Below are positions 1 through 9,380 of a DNA stretch of 18,343 nucleotides, one piece after another. Origin of the DNA: CAIYMF01 sp943329595. GTDB lineage: Bacteria; Actinomycetota; Actinomycetes; S36-B12; CAIYMF01. The notes beneath the pieces were generated by a model that saw only the letters and a program-made list of their open reading frames with translations, made no database searches and was not told where the DNA came from. Position 1 is the first letter of the stretch; each line of letters begins with the position of its first letter. The translations under genes were made by a program, and so were the position numbers. The stretch covers positions 1-18,343 of the forward strand of contig CALQEM020000045.1 of assembly GCA_943329595.2 (NCBI GenBank). Reading direction: 5' to 3'.

Positions 1-1
1 C

Positions 2-550
2 CACGAGCTGTCGGGCGGATTGCTGCAACGGGTGATGATCGCGGCTGCCCTAGCGATGCAGCCTGACCTGCTGCTGGCCGACGAGCCCACCACGGCCCTC
101 GACGTCACCACGCAGTCGGAGGTGATGGCGATTCTCGCCGAGGTGAGGCGCGAACGTGGGCTGGCGATGCTCTTCATCACCCATGACCTCGAGCTCGCGG
201 CAGCGACGTGCGACCGCACGGCAGTGATGTATGCGGGGCGCATCATGGAGGTGCAGCGATCGACGAGCCTGCAGCACGCGCCGCTGCACCCGTACACCTC
301 GGGGCTGCTGGTCTCGCGTCCGGACATCGACGTGGTGCAGCGCCGGCTCCAGGTGATTCCCGGCCGGTCGGTGGCGGCCTTCGAGGCACCGACCGGCTGC
401 GCGTTCGAGCCTCGATGCTCCTACGCGCAGGCCGACTGCCGTGCGGGTGAGCCCGAACTCGTGCTGCTCGGCTCCGCAGAGGTGCGATGCGGTCGAGTCG
501 ACGAACTTCGGGGGACCCTGCCCCACACGGTGGGTGGGCCCGATGCCTGA
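2..550 (+). CDS. Oligopeptide/dipeptide ABC transporter ATP-binding protein (DppD/OppD type), 5'-truncated by window
   Basis: This is the C-terminal 182 residues of an importer ATPase that powers peptide uptake as one of two unlike nucleotide-binding subunits on the cytoplasmic face. The window begins in the ABC signature (HELSGG, residues 1-6 of the fragment). It continues through Walker B (LLLADEPTTALD, 23-34) and the H-loop (FITHD, 58-62) into the oligopeptide-transporter C-terminal domain, which has the HPYT motif at 97-100. Four cysteines (C133, C139, C146, C163; CX5C-X6-C-X16-C) lie in that domain, a pattern typical of DppD-type subunits; an iron-sulfur cluster has been reported for a mycobacterial DppD, so metal binding is plausible here. 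Walker A lies outside the window. The stop codon overlaps the start of the next ATPase gene by 8 bases, which suggests translational coupling. Family assignment is firm; the substrate (dipeptide, oligopeptide, nickel) is not resolved. Confidence 0.93.
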   Translation, partial: HELSGGLLQRVMIAAALAMQPDLLLADEPTTALDVTTQSEVMAILAEVRRERGLAMLFITHDLELAAATCDRTAVMYAGRIMEVQRSTSLQHAPLHPYTSGLLVSRPDIDVVQRRLQVIPGRSVAAFEAPTGCAFEPRCSYAQADCRAGEPELVLLGSAEVRCGRVDELRGTLPHTVGGPDA

Positions 551-1352
551 GCTGCTGGAGGTGCGAGACCTCCGCAAGGTCTTCCGTGGTCGCGGCGGCC
601 ATGCTGACGTGGTTGCTGTCGAGGGCGCCTCCTTCAACCTGTCGGCAGGAGAGTCACTAGCCATCGTGGGCGAGTCCGGCTCGGGCAAGAGCACTATCGC
701 GCGCATGCTGGTGGGCCTTGAGACTCCCACTGCCGGCAGTATCTCGGTGCTGGGTAGAACGCGGGGGGCGACGTCGCCGCGGACCCGCGAGCGCCGGGTG
801 CGCGCGCGTGAGGTGCAGATCGTGTTTCAGGACCCCTACTCGTCGCTAGACCGGCTGGAGCTCGTGGGACACGTGATCGAGTCGGCGCTGAGGCTGAACC
901 CGGCGGTGTCGCCTGCCAGCCGGCGGCAGCGAGCGTTGGAACTGCTCGAAGCGGTGGGCCTTCAGGCCCGGCACGCGGGGGTGCTTCCCCGTGCTCTGTC
1001 AGGGGGGCAGCAGCAGCGGGTTGCCATCGCGCGCGCCATCGCCGTCGAGCCGCGGATCCTCATTCTCGATGAGGCCGTCTCAGCCCTCGACGTGTCAATT
1101 CAGGCTCAGATCCTCAATCTGCTCGCCGACATCCGTGAGCGCTCCGACATTGCCTATCTCTTCATTAGTCATGACCTCGCGGTGGTGAACCAGATCAGTG
1201 ATCGCTGCCTCGTGATGGAGTCCGGGCGCGTGATCGAGCAGGGTCGCACGCGTGACGTGCTGACCTCGCCCTCAGAGCCCTACACGCGGGCCCTGCGCGA
1301 TGCGGTGCCCAGACCGGGGTGGCAGCCAGCGCGCTCACCGAGCCTCGACTAG
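543..1352 (+). CDS. Oligopeptide/dipeptide ABC transporter ATP-binding protein (DppF/OppF type)
   Basis: This is the second ATPase subunit of the same importer, 269 aa. Visible motifs are Walker A GESGSGKST (43-51), Q-loop VFQDPYSSLD (Q96), signature LSGGQQQR (152-159), Walker B ILILDE with E177, D-loop SALD and the H-loop histidine H210. The ATG at 543 was chosen because the protein then begins MPELLEVRDLRKVF, the normal N-terminal strand of the family. An upstream in-frame ATG at 441 would add 34 residues wholly overlapping the preceding gene. The C-terminal extension after SEPYTRAL is short and lacks the cysteine cluster of its partner, as is usual for DppF/OppF. It overlaps the upstream ATPase gene by 8 bases, so the two are almost certainly made in fixed ratio. 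The permease and binding-protein genes would be expected upstream, outside the window. Confidence 0.93.
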   Translation: MPELLEVRDLRKVFRGRGGHADVVAVEGASFNLSAGESLAIVGESGSGKSTIARMLVGLETPTAGSISVLGRTRGATSPRTRERRVRAREVQIVFQDPYSSLDRLELVGHVIESALRLNPAVSPASRRQRALELLEAVGLQARHAGVLPRALSGGQQQRVAIARAIAVEPRILILDEAVSALDVSIQAQILNLLADIRERSDIAYLFISHDLAVVNQISDRCLVMESGRVIEQGRTRDVLTSPSEPYTRALRDAVPRPGWQPARSPSLD

Positions 1353-1366
1353 GTAAAGATAGGTGC

Positions 1367-3154
1367 ATGAGAAGCCGCCTGCTGTCGTCACGTGACGTTG
1401 AGTTTCTGCTCTACGAGTGGCTCGACGTCGAGTCGCTCACCCAGGAGCCGAGGTACGCCGAGCACTCGCGTGAAGTGTTCGACGCTGTGCTCGAGCTTGC
1501 CGAGCAGCTAGCGGAGCAGGAGTTCGCCCCGCACAACAAGCTCAGCGACGAGAACGAGCCCACCTTCGACGGTGAGCGGGTGCACATCATCCCTGAGGTT
1601 GCAGCAGCGCTGCGCGCCTACTCGGCCTCGGGCCTGCTGGGGGCAGCGATGGACTCGTCGGTGGGCGGTGAGCAGCTTCCGCAGGTGGTAGCGCGCGCGT
1701 GCCTCACGTGGCTGCAGGCAGCTAACTCGGCCACGGCCGGCTACCCGCTGCTCTCGATGGGAAACGCCAACCTGCTGGCCCGCTACGGCAGCCCCGAGCA
1801 GGTCGACAGGTTCGTGCGCCCCATCGTGGAAGGGCGGTTTTTCGGCACCATGTGCCTGTCTGAGCCGCAGGCGGGGTCGTCGCTGGCCGACGTCGCGACC
1901 CGGGCTGTGCCCGACGGCGCGGGCGCGTTTCGACTGTTCGGCAACAAGATGTGGATCTCCGGTGGCGACCACGAGCTCAGCGAGAACATCGTGCACCTCG
2001 TGCTGGCCCGTGCTGTGGGCTCGCCCCCGGGTGCCAAGGGCCTGTCGCTGTTCATCGTGCCTCGCTTCCTGGTCAAGGACGACGGATCGCTCGGCGAGCG
2101 CAACGACGTGGTGCTGGCCGGGCTCAACCACAAGATGGGCTACCGGGGCACCGTGAACACCCTGCTCAACTTCGGCGAGGGCGTTCATCGGCCCGGGGGT
2201 GAGGCGGGGGCCGTGGGGTACCTAGTCGGTGAGCAGAACCGTGGGCTCGACTACATGTTCCACATGATGAACGAGGCGCGTGTGGCGGTGGGGGCCAGCG
2301 CGGTGGCGCTCGGCTACTCGGGCTATCTTCACGCACTCGAGTACGCGCGCACCCGCCCGCAGGGCCGGATGCCGGGGGCCAAGGACCCGAGCCTGCCCCA
2401 GGTGGCGATCATCGAGCACGCCGATGTGCGGCGCATGCTGCTGGCCTCGAAGTCGTACGTCGAGGGCGGGCTTGGGCTGATCCTCTACGTGGCCAAGCTG
2501 CTTGACCAGCAGGTCACGGCTCAGTCGCCGCAGGAGGCCGATCGGGTGGGGCTGTTGCTCGATGTGCTCACTCCCATCGTGAAGGCCTGGCCGTCGCAGT
2601 GGTGCCTCCGGGCCAACGACCTCGCGATTCAGGTGCATGGCGGCTACGGCTACACCCGTGAATATCCGGTCGAGCAGATGTACCGCGACAACCGGCTCAA
2701 CCCCATTCACGAGGGCACCGACGGCATCCAGGCCCTCGATCTACTGGGGCGCAAGGTGATTGTGCGTGAGGGCGAAGGTCTCCGGGTACTCGAGCAGGCC
2801 ATCAGGAACGCTGTCGAACGTGCGCCCGAGCCGCTGCGCGGCTACGCCGACGAGGTGGGCTCAGCGCTTGACCGGGTCGTGCGTGTCACCGCAACTCTCT
2901 GGCGCGACGGCGACGCCCGCACGGCGATGGCGAACTCAACGGCCTATGCCGATGCACTCGGCCACATCGTGATTGCCTGGGTGTGGCTCGAGCAGATGAG
3001 CGCGGCTCACGGCAGGGAGGGTTCCTTCTACGACGGCAAGCGACTCGCCGGCCGGTACTTCATCACCCACGAGTTGCCTCGGGTGGGACCCATGCTGGCA
3101 CTTCTCGAGAGCGGCGACACACTTTTGGTCGACCTCGACCCTGACTGCCTCTGA
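1367..3154 (+). CDS. Acyl-CoA dehydrogenase, long DmdC-like subfamily
   Basis: This FAD flavoenzyme (596 aa) is predicted to introduce a 2,3 double bond into an acyl-CoA thioester and pass electrons to electron-transfer flavoprotein. It belongs to the long acyl-CoA dehydrogenase subfamily that includes methylmercaptopropionyl-CoA dehydrogenase DmdC. Features are an extended helical N-terminus (EFLLYEWLDVESL, from residue 12), the middle beta-domain motif MCLSEPQAGSSLAD (from 162), GNKMWISGGDHE (from 192), and the C-terminal helical motif IQVHGGYGYTREYPVEQ. The catalytic base is in NPIHEGTDGIQ (E449). A further C-terminal helical domain of ~130 residues follows. ATG 1367 is preferred, with a weak AGG upstream. 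An in-frame GTG at 1319 would overlap the ATPase gene by 34 bases and adds residues not typical of the family. It starts 14 bases after the ATPase stop, so cotranscription is likely. The substrate is unknown; no other DMSP-pathway gene is present. Confidence 0.88.
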   Translation: MRSRLLSSRDVEFLLYEWLDVESLTQEPRYAEHSREVFDAVLELAEQLAEQEFAPHNKLSDENEPTFDGERVHIIPEVAAALRAYSASGLLGAAMDSSVGGEQLPQVVARACLTWLQAANSATAGYPLLSMGNANLLARYGSPEQVDRFVRPIVEGRFFGTMCLSEPQAGSSLADVATRAVPDGAGAFRLFGNKMWISGGDHELSENIVHLVLARAVGSPPGAKGLSLFIVPRFLVKDDGSLGERNDVVLAGLNHKMGYRGTVNTLLNFGEGVHRPGGEAGAVGYLVGEQNRGLDYMFHMMNEARVAVGASAVALGYSGYLHALEYARTRPQGRMPGAKDPSLPQVAIIEHADVRRMLLASKSYVEGGLGLILYVAKLLDQQVTAQSPQEADRVGLLLDVLTPIVKAWPSQWCLRANDLAIQVHGGYGYTREYPVEQMYRDNRLNPIHEGTDGIQALDLLGRKVIVREGEGLRVLEQAIRNAVERAPEPLRGYADEVGSALDRVVRVTATLWRDGDARTAMANSTAYADALGHIVIAWVWLEQMSAAHGREGSFYDGKRLAGRYFITHELPRVGPMLALLESGDTLLVDLDPDCL

Positions 3155-3445
3155 GAAGTCTGTGAGTTGCGGCACGATGATGGCCGACCCAGGTGATGGG
3201 CCACGCTGCTAGGGCGAGGCCGCTGATGGCGGCCTTCGTTGGTGATGCGCTGGTCGGAGCGGCTCCCCCACATCCGGTGCCGGCCAAGCCTGCTGCTGCA
3301 CACCTCAGCTGATCGAGAAAGCGGCGTATCCCAGCGCGCGAGCCGGTCTGTGGGAGCAGGCGAACGTGATGGGGCTGGCGTCAGCCTAGGAGCGTGCCTC
3401 GGACCACTCAAGGTGACAGATAAGGGGCATCTGGCAGGCGGAAGC

Positions 3446-3460
3446 ATTCCGGAATACAGT
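3446..3460 (+). promoter_or_regulatory. Candidate katG operator/promoter: palindrome ATTCCGGAAT plus TACAGT
   Basis: ATTCCGGAAT (3446-3455) is a perfect 10-bp palindrome. It runs directly into TACAGT (3455-3460), which fits the actinobacterial -10 form TANNNT, 40 bases upstream of the katG ATG. No good -35 is seen 17 bases upstream. katG genes in actinobacteria are often controlled by Fur-family repressors or OxyR; no such regulator gene is in the window and the palindrome is not a recognised box of either. Confidence 0.3.
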
Positions 3461-3490
3461 GATGTCCAGCCCGTTTTGCCCAGTGCCTCA

Positions 3491-3495
3491 GGAGG
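3491..3495 (+). promoter_or_regulatory. Ribosome-binding site deciding the katG start
   Basis: GGAGG sits 5 bases before ATG 3501. It fixes that start over an in-frame GTG at 3459, which has no comparable site. Confidence 0.8.
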
Positions 3496-3500
3496 CCATC

Positions 3501-5675
<2,175 letters not shown>

Positions 5676-5688
5676 CCTGGCAGGTCGG

Positions 5689-5961
5689 CTACACCAACTG
5701 GCGCTCGGCCGGGTCACGGAAGTGGCCGGGCGCGGCCATCAGCTCATCCAAGGTGCCCTCCTGGGCGACCTTGCCCGCAACCAAGACGATGATGCGGTCG
5801 GCGGTACGGATGGTCGATAGGCGATGGGCCACCACGATGCGTGTGAGCCTGAGCTTCTCGAGAATCTCGATTATCAGCCCCGGCGCAACCACGTCGACGA
5901 TGGCGTCGAGCACGTCTGAGTGGTGACCCCCGGCATCGCGCGAGGGCGTCCGCTCGGTCAT
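5689..5961 (-). pseudogene. Remnant of an ABC exporter ATPase (C-terminal H-loop region)
   Basis: Ninety codons. From about residue 33 onward the translation reads like the extreme C-terminus of an ABC ATPase of the exporter type, including the H-loop (VVAHRLSTIRTADRI, H46), GKVAQEGTLDELM (63-75) and an FRDPAERQ tail. The closest recalled pattern is the ATPase of NHLP-type peptide (bacteriocin) export transporters. Walker A, signature and Walker B are all absent. The first ~32 residues do not fit an ABC domain, except that SDVLD may be a disturbed D-loop. It nevertheless has a strong ribosome-binding site (GGAAGGGGAAG, complementary strand of 5966-5976) 4 bases before ATG 5961, so the fragment may still be translated. 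It cannot hydrolyse ATP alone. It is convergent with katG. Read as a decayed or recombined leftover; a small translated protein is the alternative. Confidence 0.6.
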
Positions 5962-6067
5962 GGGACTTCCCCTTCCGTGGCTGTGGGCGCTCTGGGTTGT
6001 TGATCGTCCGCTGAGGCGCATCTGGACCTCGTGCTCATGGGGTCAGACTTGGTGGCAGACTCAGGTC

Positions 6068-6262
6068 ATGGCCCCCTCTCCTGAATCACCCGAAACCCCG
6101 AGCGACGACGACTTCCGCGAGAAGTACAAGGCTGCCCTCGAGGCCAAGAAGAACAAGTCGGGTCACGGCAGCGCGGCCCCTACCTCGACCGGATCCTCGG
6201 GTTCGGGTCAGGCCAACCGTTCGGGCGGCAAGCGCGAATTCCGCCGCAAGAGCGGCGGCTAG
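6068..6262 (+). CDS. DUF5302 family small protein
   Basis: A 64-aa protein of unknown function matching the DUF5302 pattern seen across actinobacteria: an acidic start, a short amphipathic helix (DDFREKYKAALEAKKNK, 14-30), a low-complexity Ser/Gly/Thr linker (31-54) and a basic C-terminus (KREFRRKSGG, 55-64). The family's terminal FRRKSGG motif is exact. The protein is highly charged and likely disordered and cytoplasmic, with no membrane segment. No convincing Shine-Dalgarno precedes ATG 6068. It reads towards the lipase gene and stops 56 bases from that gene's stop codon. Confidence 0.8.
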   Translation: MAPSPESPETPSDDDFREKYKAALEAKKNKSGHGSAAPTSTGSSGSGQANRSGGKREFRRKSGG

Positions 6263-6318
6263 TCGGGTCCTGCCTCTAGCAGACGCCTCCGTTCGCGGTC
6301 AACGAGAACGCGCGACGC

Positions 6319-7644
6319 CTACGAGGCGGGTGTTGAGGTGGGAGTCGGGGGAGGTGTGCCACAGGTGTTGGGCGGTGCCTCTCCGGCAAAGCGCGCGGCC
6401 GCCCATTCCATCACTGCGGGCCCGGCTACCACCGACGTGTCCTGATGGTTAACGCCCGGAAGCCACAGGCTGTCGATGGTCACTCCCGCTGCGCACCAGT
6501 CGGCATTGAGCTTGATGTTGCTGCTCGCGAGGACGACCGTGTCGTCCATTCCCTGCGCAAGGTACATCGGCATTCCCGCAGGAGGCTGCTGCGGCATTTG
6601 CTCGGTGACCGTGGCGCTCCAGTCGGGGTTGCTGAGGGGGCTTGCGGTGAAGAAGGGCCCGTTGATGCGGTTCAGCACGATCGCCGATGCAGCGCCGGCT
6701 GCGATGCACTGGGAACTCAATGAGGTGAACTGATTCCTCCCCGACCTCGATAGGGCCGACTGGAAGTCGCGACTCGGGTAGGCCGGCTGCCAGGAGACGA
6801 TCGCGTAGGAGCCGATGAGCCAGCCCATGGCGTTGTTCCACTGGGCCGCCATGATGGTCGGCAACTCAGCGGCTGGTACGGCCGCGGCGACCCCGCGCAG
6901 TGTCAACTCCGGGGCCAGCGCGGCGGCCTGGTCGGCGGTCCAGAGCGCCGCGTGCCCACCCTGCGACGCCCCATAGACAAGCCAGTCGGTGCCGGTGGAG
7001 GAGTCGGGGAAGAGTCGGGCCGCGCGCACACTGTTGACCACGTCGCGCGCCTCCTGCTGGCCCACGAGGTAGGTGGGTGCGCCTGGCATCCCCAAGCCCG
7101 CGTAGTCGGAGGCCGTGACGACCCAGCCCTCGGCGAGCGCGCGCTCCAGCCAGCCGGTGCTTGAGTAGGCGGTGGCAGCCGAAGGTGCGCACCGCGCGGC
7201 CAGTCCGACGGTGCCGTGCGCCCAGGCCAAGATTCTGCGGCCTTCTGCCGGTGCTGGGGTGGTGGGTAGGAAGACCATGCCGCTGACGGCGATGGGGGTC
7301 CCGGCGGCGTCAAGCGAGGTGTACGCGATGCGGTAACCCTGTCCGCCGACGACTGCGTACTCCAGTGGCTCGCTGCGGATGATGGTGCCCGGCTGGGCTG
7401 GGACCTCGGCCGGCTGGCTGTAGAAGTCAGGCGAGGAGCTCTTGGCCTGGGGGCTGCCAGCGGCGGGAGATGGCGTCGAGGTGGGTGCAGCGTCGTCGTA
7501 CTCTCCGGCGAGGCCCATCACCGCCCCGGTGACGTAAGACCCCCGGCCCGAGATGATCGCGAAGACGCCCACCGCGACGGTTACCACCACGGTCAGGGCG
7601 CCGATGGCCGCCAGCACAAGAATCCACCCGGGGGTTCGCCTCAT
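6319..7644 (-). CDS. Membrane-anchored secretory lipase (LIP family, alpha/beta hydrolase)
   Basis: An extracytoplasmic serine esterase/lipase of 441 aa, predicted to hydrolyse lipid or other ester bonds. Residues 7-31 form a single hydrophobic segment after a basic MRR start, reading as a signal anchor or signal peptide. A Ser/Pro/Thr/Ala-rich spacer (52-85) follows. The catalytic domain has the nucleophile elbow GASQG (S227), the LIP-family motif TASDYAGLGMPG (177-188), a candidate acid in GMDDTV (D367/D368) and a histidine in GVNHQD (H400). Four cysteines (C152, C313, C384, C428) could form two disulfides outside the cell. The tail is Pro/Thr-rich. ATG 7644 was chosen because AGAGAGGCGG lies just upstream and the protein then starts directly before the hydrophobic segment; an in-frame start 13 codons earlier lacks this. 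It is divergent from the aldehyde dehydrogenase gene. Confidence 0.88.
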   Translation of the reverse strand: MRRTPGWILVLAAIGALTVVVTVAVGVFAIISGRGSYVTGAVMGLAGEYDDAAPTSTPSPAAGSPQAKSSSPDFYSQPAEVPAQPGTIIRSEPLEYAVVGGQGYRIAYTSLDAAGTPIAVSGMVFLPTTPAPAEGRRILAWAHGTVGLAARCAPSAATAYSSTGWLERALAEGWVVTASDYAGLGMPGAPTYLVGQQEARDVVNSVRAARLFPDSSTGTDWLVYGASQGGHAALWTADQAAALAPELTLRGVAAAVPAAELPTIMAAQWNNAMGWLIGSYAIVSWQPAYPSRDFQSALSRSGRNQFTSLSSQCIAAGAASAIVLNRINGPFFTASPLSNPDWSATVTEQMPQQPPAGMPMYLAQGMDDTVVLASSNIKLNADWCAAGVTIDSLWLPGVNHQDTSVVAGPAVMEWAAARFAGEAPPNTCGTPPPTPTSTPAS

Positions 7645-7681
7645 GGCGTCCGCCTCTCTGGGATGGGCTCTGTGGACGCCC

Positions 7682-7708
7682 ACTCTAGAGCATCTTCCCG
7701 GACATCAA
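7682..7708 (-). promoter_or_regulatory. Weak candidate promoter for the lipase gene
   Basis: On the minus strand, TTGATG (7703-7708) and TAGAGT (7682-7687) resemble -35 and -10 hexamers, 38 bases from the lipase ATG. The 15-base spacer is short. It lies in the 168-base divergent region shared with the aldehyde dehydrogenase gene, where no other clear signal was seen. Confidence 0.25.
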
Positions 7709-7812
7709 GCCCACATCGTGGTGGCGGCCACGGGGTTCCGTGCGCCGATGTGCAACCCTTGGTGAATGCCTCCGCCCTCGCGGGGGATTCAGCGTCGTGT
7801 CGAGGAGTCAGC

Positions 7813-9192
7813 ATGAGCGTCGAGTACAAGGTCATCAACCCTGCGACCGGATCGGTCGAGAGCGAATTCCCAACGGCGTCCGACGCCGAGATCACAGCCG
7901 CCATCGCGCGCTCCGAGAGCGGCGCCCGTTCGTGGGCCACCGTCTCGATCGCCGATCGGGCCTCGATCATTCACCGCGTCGCCGACCTCTACGCCGAGCG
8001 CGTGGCGCCCCTCGCGGCGATCATCACCCGCGAGATGGGCAAAACCACGGCCGAGGCCGTGGGCGAGATCGAGTTCGTGGTTGACATCTACCGCTACTAC
8101 GCCGACCAGGCACCCACGCTGCTCGCCGACGAGCCCATCCCGGCGTCCACAGGTGGCCACGCGATCGTGCGCAAGTCGCCGATCGGCCCGTTGCTGGGCA
8201 TCATGCCGTGGAACTATCCCTACTACCAGGTGGCCCGCTTTGCCGGCCCCAACCTGATGGTCGGCAACACGATCCTGCTCAAGCACGCGCCGCAGTGCCC
8301 CGAGTCGGCGCTGGCCATGCAGCAACTCTTCATCGACGCGGGTCTTCCCGCCGACGCCTACATCAACATCTTCGCCGACCACGAGCAGGTGGCCGACATC
8401 ATCGCTGACCCTCGTGTACGCGGGGTCTCGGTCACTGGAAGCGATCGTGCGGGCACAGCGGTGGCAGCGGTGGCGGGAGCACACCTCAAGAAGGTCGTGC
8501 TCGAGCTCGGCGGCTCCGACCCGTTCATTGTGCTTGCCACCGACGACCTACCCTCGGTGGTCGAGTCGGCCGTGACCGCGCGCATGGAGAACGGCGGCCA
8601 GGCGTGCAACGCGGCCAAGCGCTTCATCGTCATTGACAGCCTCTACGACGATTTCGTCGAGCAGTTGACCGCATCGATGGCGGCGCTCACCACCGGTGAC
8701 CCCTTCGACGAGTCGATGTCATACGGCCCGCTGTCGTCGGAGGCTGCCGCGGCCGGACTCATGGCGCAGGTGCAGGACGCCATCGACAAGGGCGCCACCG
8801 TGCGCACCGGCGGCGGTCGCCCCGAGGGCCCCGGGGCTTTCTTCACGGCCACGGTGCTCACCGATGTAACCGTAGACATGCGTGCCTTCCGCGAGGAGCT
8901 GTTCGGCCCGGTCGCCGTGGTGTATCGCGTCAGCGACGTCGAGGAAGCGGTGGCGCTGGCCAATGACACCCCGTACGGACTCGGTGGCGCGGTGTTCCAC
9001 ACCGACCTCGACGTGGCCCGCGATGTCGCCAACCGGCTCGACACCGGCATGGTGTGGATCAACGAGGCCGAGGGCGGCGGCGCCGAGCTTCCGTTTGGCG
9101 GCACCAAGCGGTCGGGAGTCGGACGCGAACTCGGCCCCTATGGCATTGACGAGTTCGTCAACCGCAAACTGATCCACACTCCCGCCGAGTAG
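7813..9192 (+). CDS. NAD(P)-dependent aldehyde dehydrogenase, succinate-semialdehyde dehydrogenase type
   Basis: A cytoplasmic aldehyde dehydrogenase of 459 aa, the length of actinobacterial GabD1-type succinate-semialdehyde dehydrogenases, oxidising an aldehyde to the acid. It shows the oxyanion asparagine in MPWNYPYYQ (N134), the general base in LELGGSDPF (E231) and the nucleophile in NGGQACNAAKR (C265); the 34-residue E-C spacing is canonical. The NPATG start and PFGGTKRSGVGRELG near the C-terminus also fit. ATG 7813 has GAGGAG (7802-7807) 5 bases upstream, so the longer in-frame extension to 7663 is rejected. The gene stands alone, divergent from the lipase gene and followed by a G-rich repeat. 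The substrate could be succinate semialdehyde or another short aldehyde; no aminotransferase gene is adjacent to decide. Confidence 0.9.
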   Translation: MSVEYKVINPATGSVESEFPTASDAEITAAIARSESGARSWATVSIADRASIIHRVADLYAERVAPLAAIITREMGKTTAEAVGEIEFVVDIYRYYADQAPTLLADEPIPASTGGHAIVRKSPIGPLLGIMPWNYPYYQVARFAGPNLMVGNTILLKHAPQCPESALAMQQLFIDAGLPADAYINIFADHEQVADIIADPRVRGVSVTGSDRAGTAVAAVAGAHLKKVVLELGGSDPFIVLATDDLPSVVESAVTARMENGGQACNAAKRFIVIDSLYDDFVEQLTASMAALTTGDPFDESMSYGPLSSEAAAAGLMAQVQDAIDKGATVRTGGGRPEGPGAFFTATVLTDVTVDMRAFREELFGPVAVVYRVSDVEEAVALANDTPYGLGGAVFHTDLDVARDVANRLDTGMVWINEAEGGGAELPFGGTKRSGVGRELGPYGIDEFVNRKLIHTPAE

Positions 9193-9227
9193 GGGGCTCA
9201 GGGGGTTGAGGGGGTTGAGGGGGCTGA
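9192..9227 (+). repeat. Four 9-bp tandem repeats with G5 tracts (G-quadruplex candidate)
   Basis: Units are GGGGGCTCA, GGGGGTTGA, GGGGGTTGA and GGGGGCTGA, in perfect register. The first G is the last base of the aldehyde dehydrogenase TAG stop. Four G5 tracts separated by 4-base loops satisfy the usual G-quadruplex rule on the coding strand and in the transcript. Confidence 0.9.
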
Positions 9228-9237
9228 GCTGGAGTCG

Positions 9238-9252
9238 CCACGTTCGCCGTGG
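9238..9252 (+). terminator. Small hairpin downstream of the aldehyde dehydrogenase gene
   Basis: CCACG (9238-9242) pairs with CGTGG (9248-9252) across a 5-base loop. It lies 45 bases after the stop codon and just past the G-tract repeat. There is no T-run. It could be a weak terminator or processing signal. Confidence 0.25.
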
Positions 9253-9380
9253 AGACAGTAGTTACATTTCGGATTGAGGCTCGTCGAAGGTACGAAAAGG
9301 TACAACATGGTCCAAGGCGCGGCCGGGCCCGAGGTGCCCCCACCACGGGTCGGCCCATCGCCCTGATGAAAGGGCTCGAC

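Larger units (their letters stand above)
3155..3500. other. 346-base gap with no recognisable gene; holds the katG 5' region
   Basis: No frame here gives a recognisable protein. Minus-strand frames stay open across it, but they run into the acyl-CoA dehydrogenase gene and look like high-GC shadow frames. On the plus strand the frame continuous with katG is broken by stops. The distal 60 bases carry a palindrome, a possible -10 element and the katG ribosome-binding site. Decayed coding sequence cannot be excluded, but no family was recognised. Confidence 0.6.

Noticed and set aside
1319..1366. GTG 1319 as start of the acyl-CoA dehydrogenase
   Set aside because: It would overlap the ATPase gene by 34 bases and adds 16 residues not matching the family N-terminus; ATG 1367 gives the usual start.
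3155..3290. Possible insertion-sequence remnant in the gap before katG
   Set aside because: No terminal inverted repeats, target duplication or transposase motif could be pointed to; the open minus-strand frames alone are not evidence.
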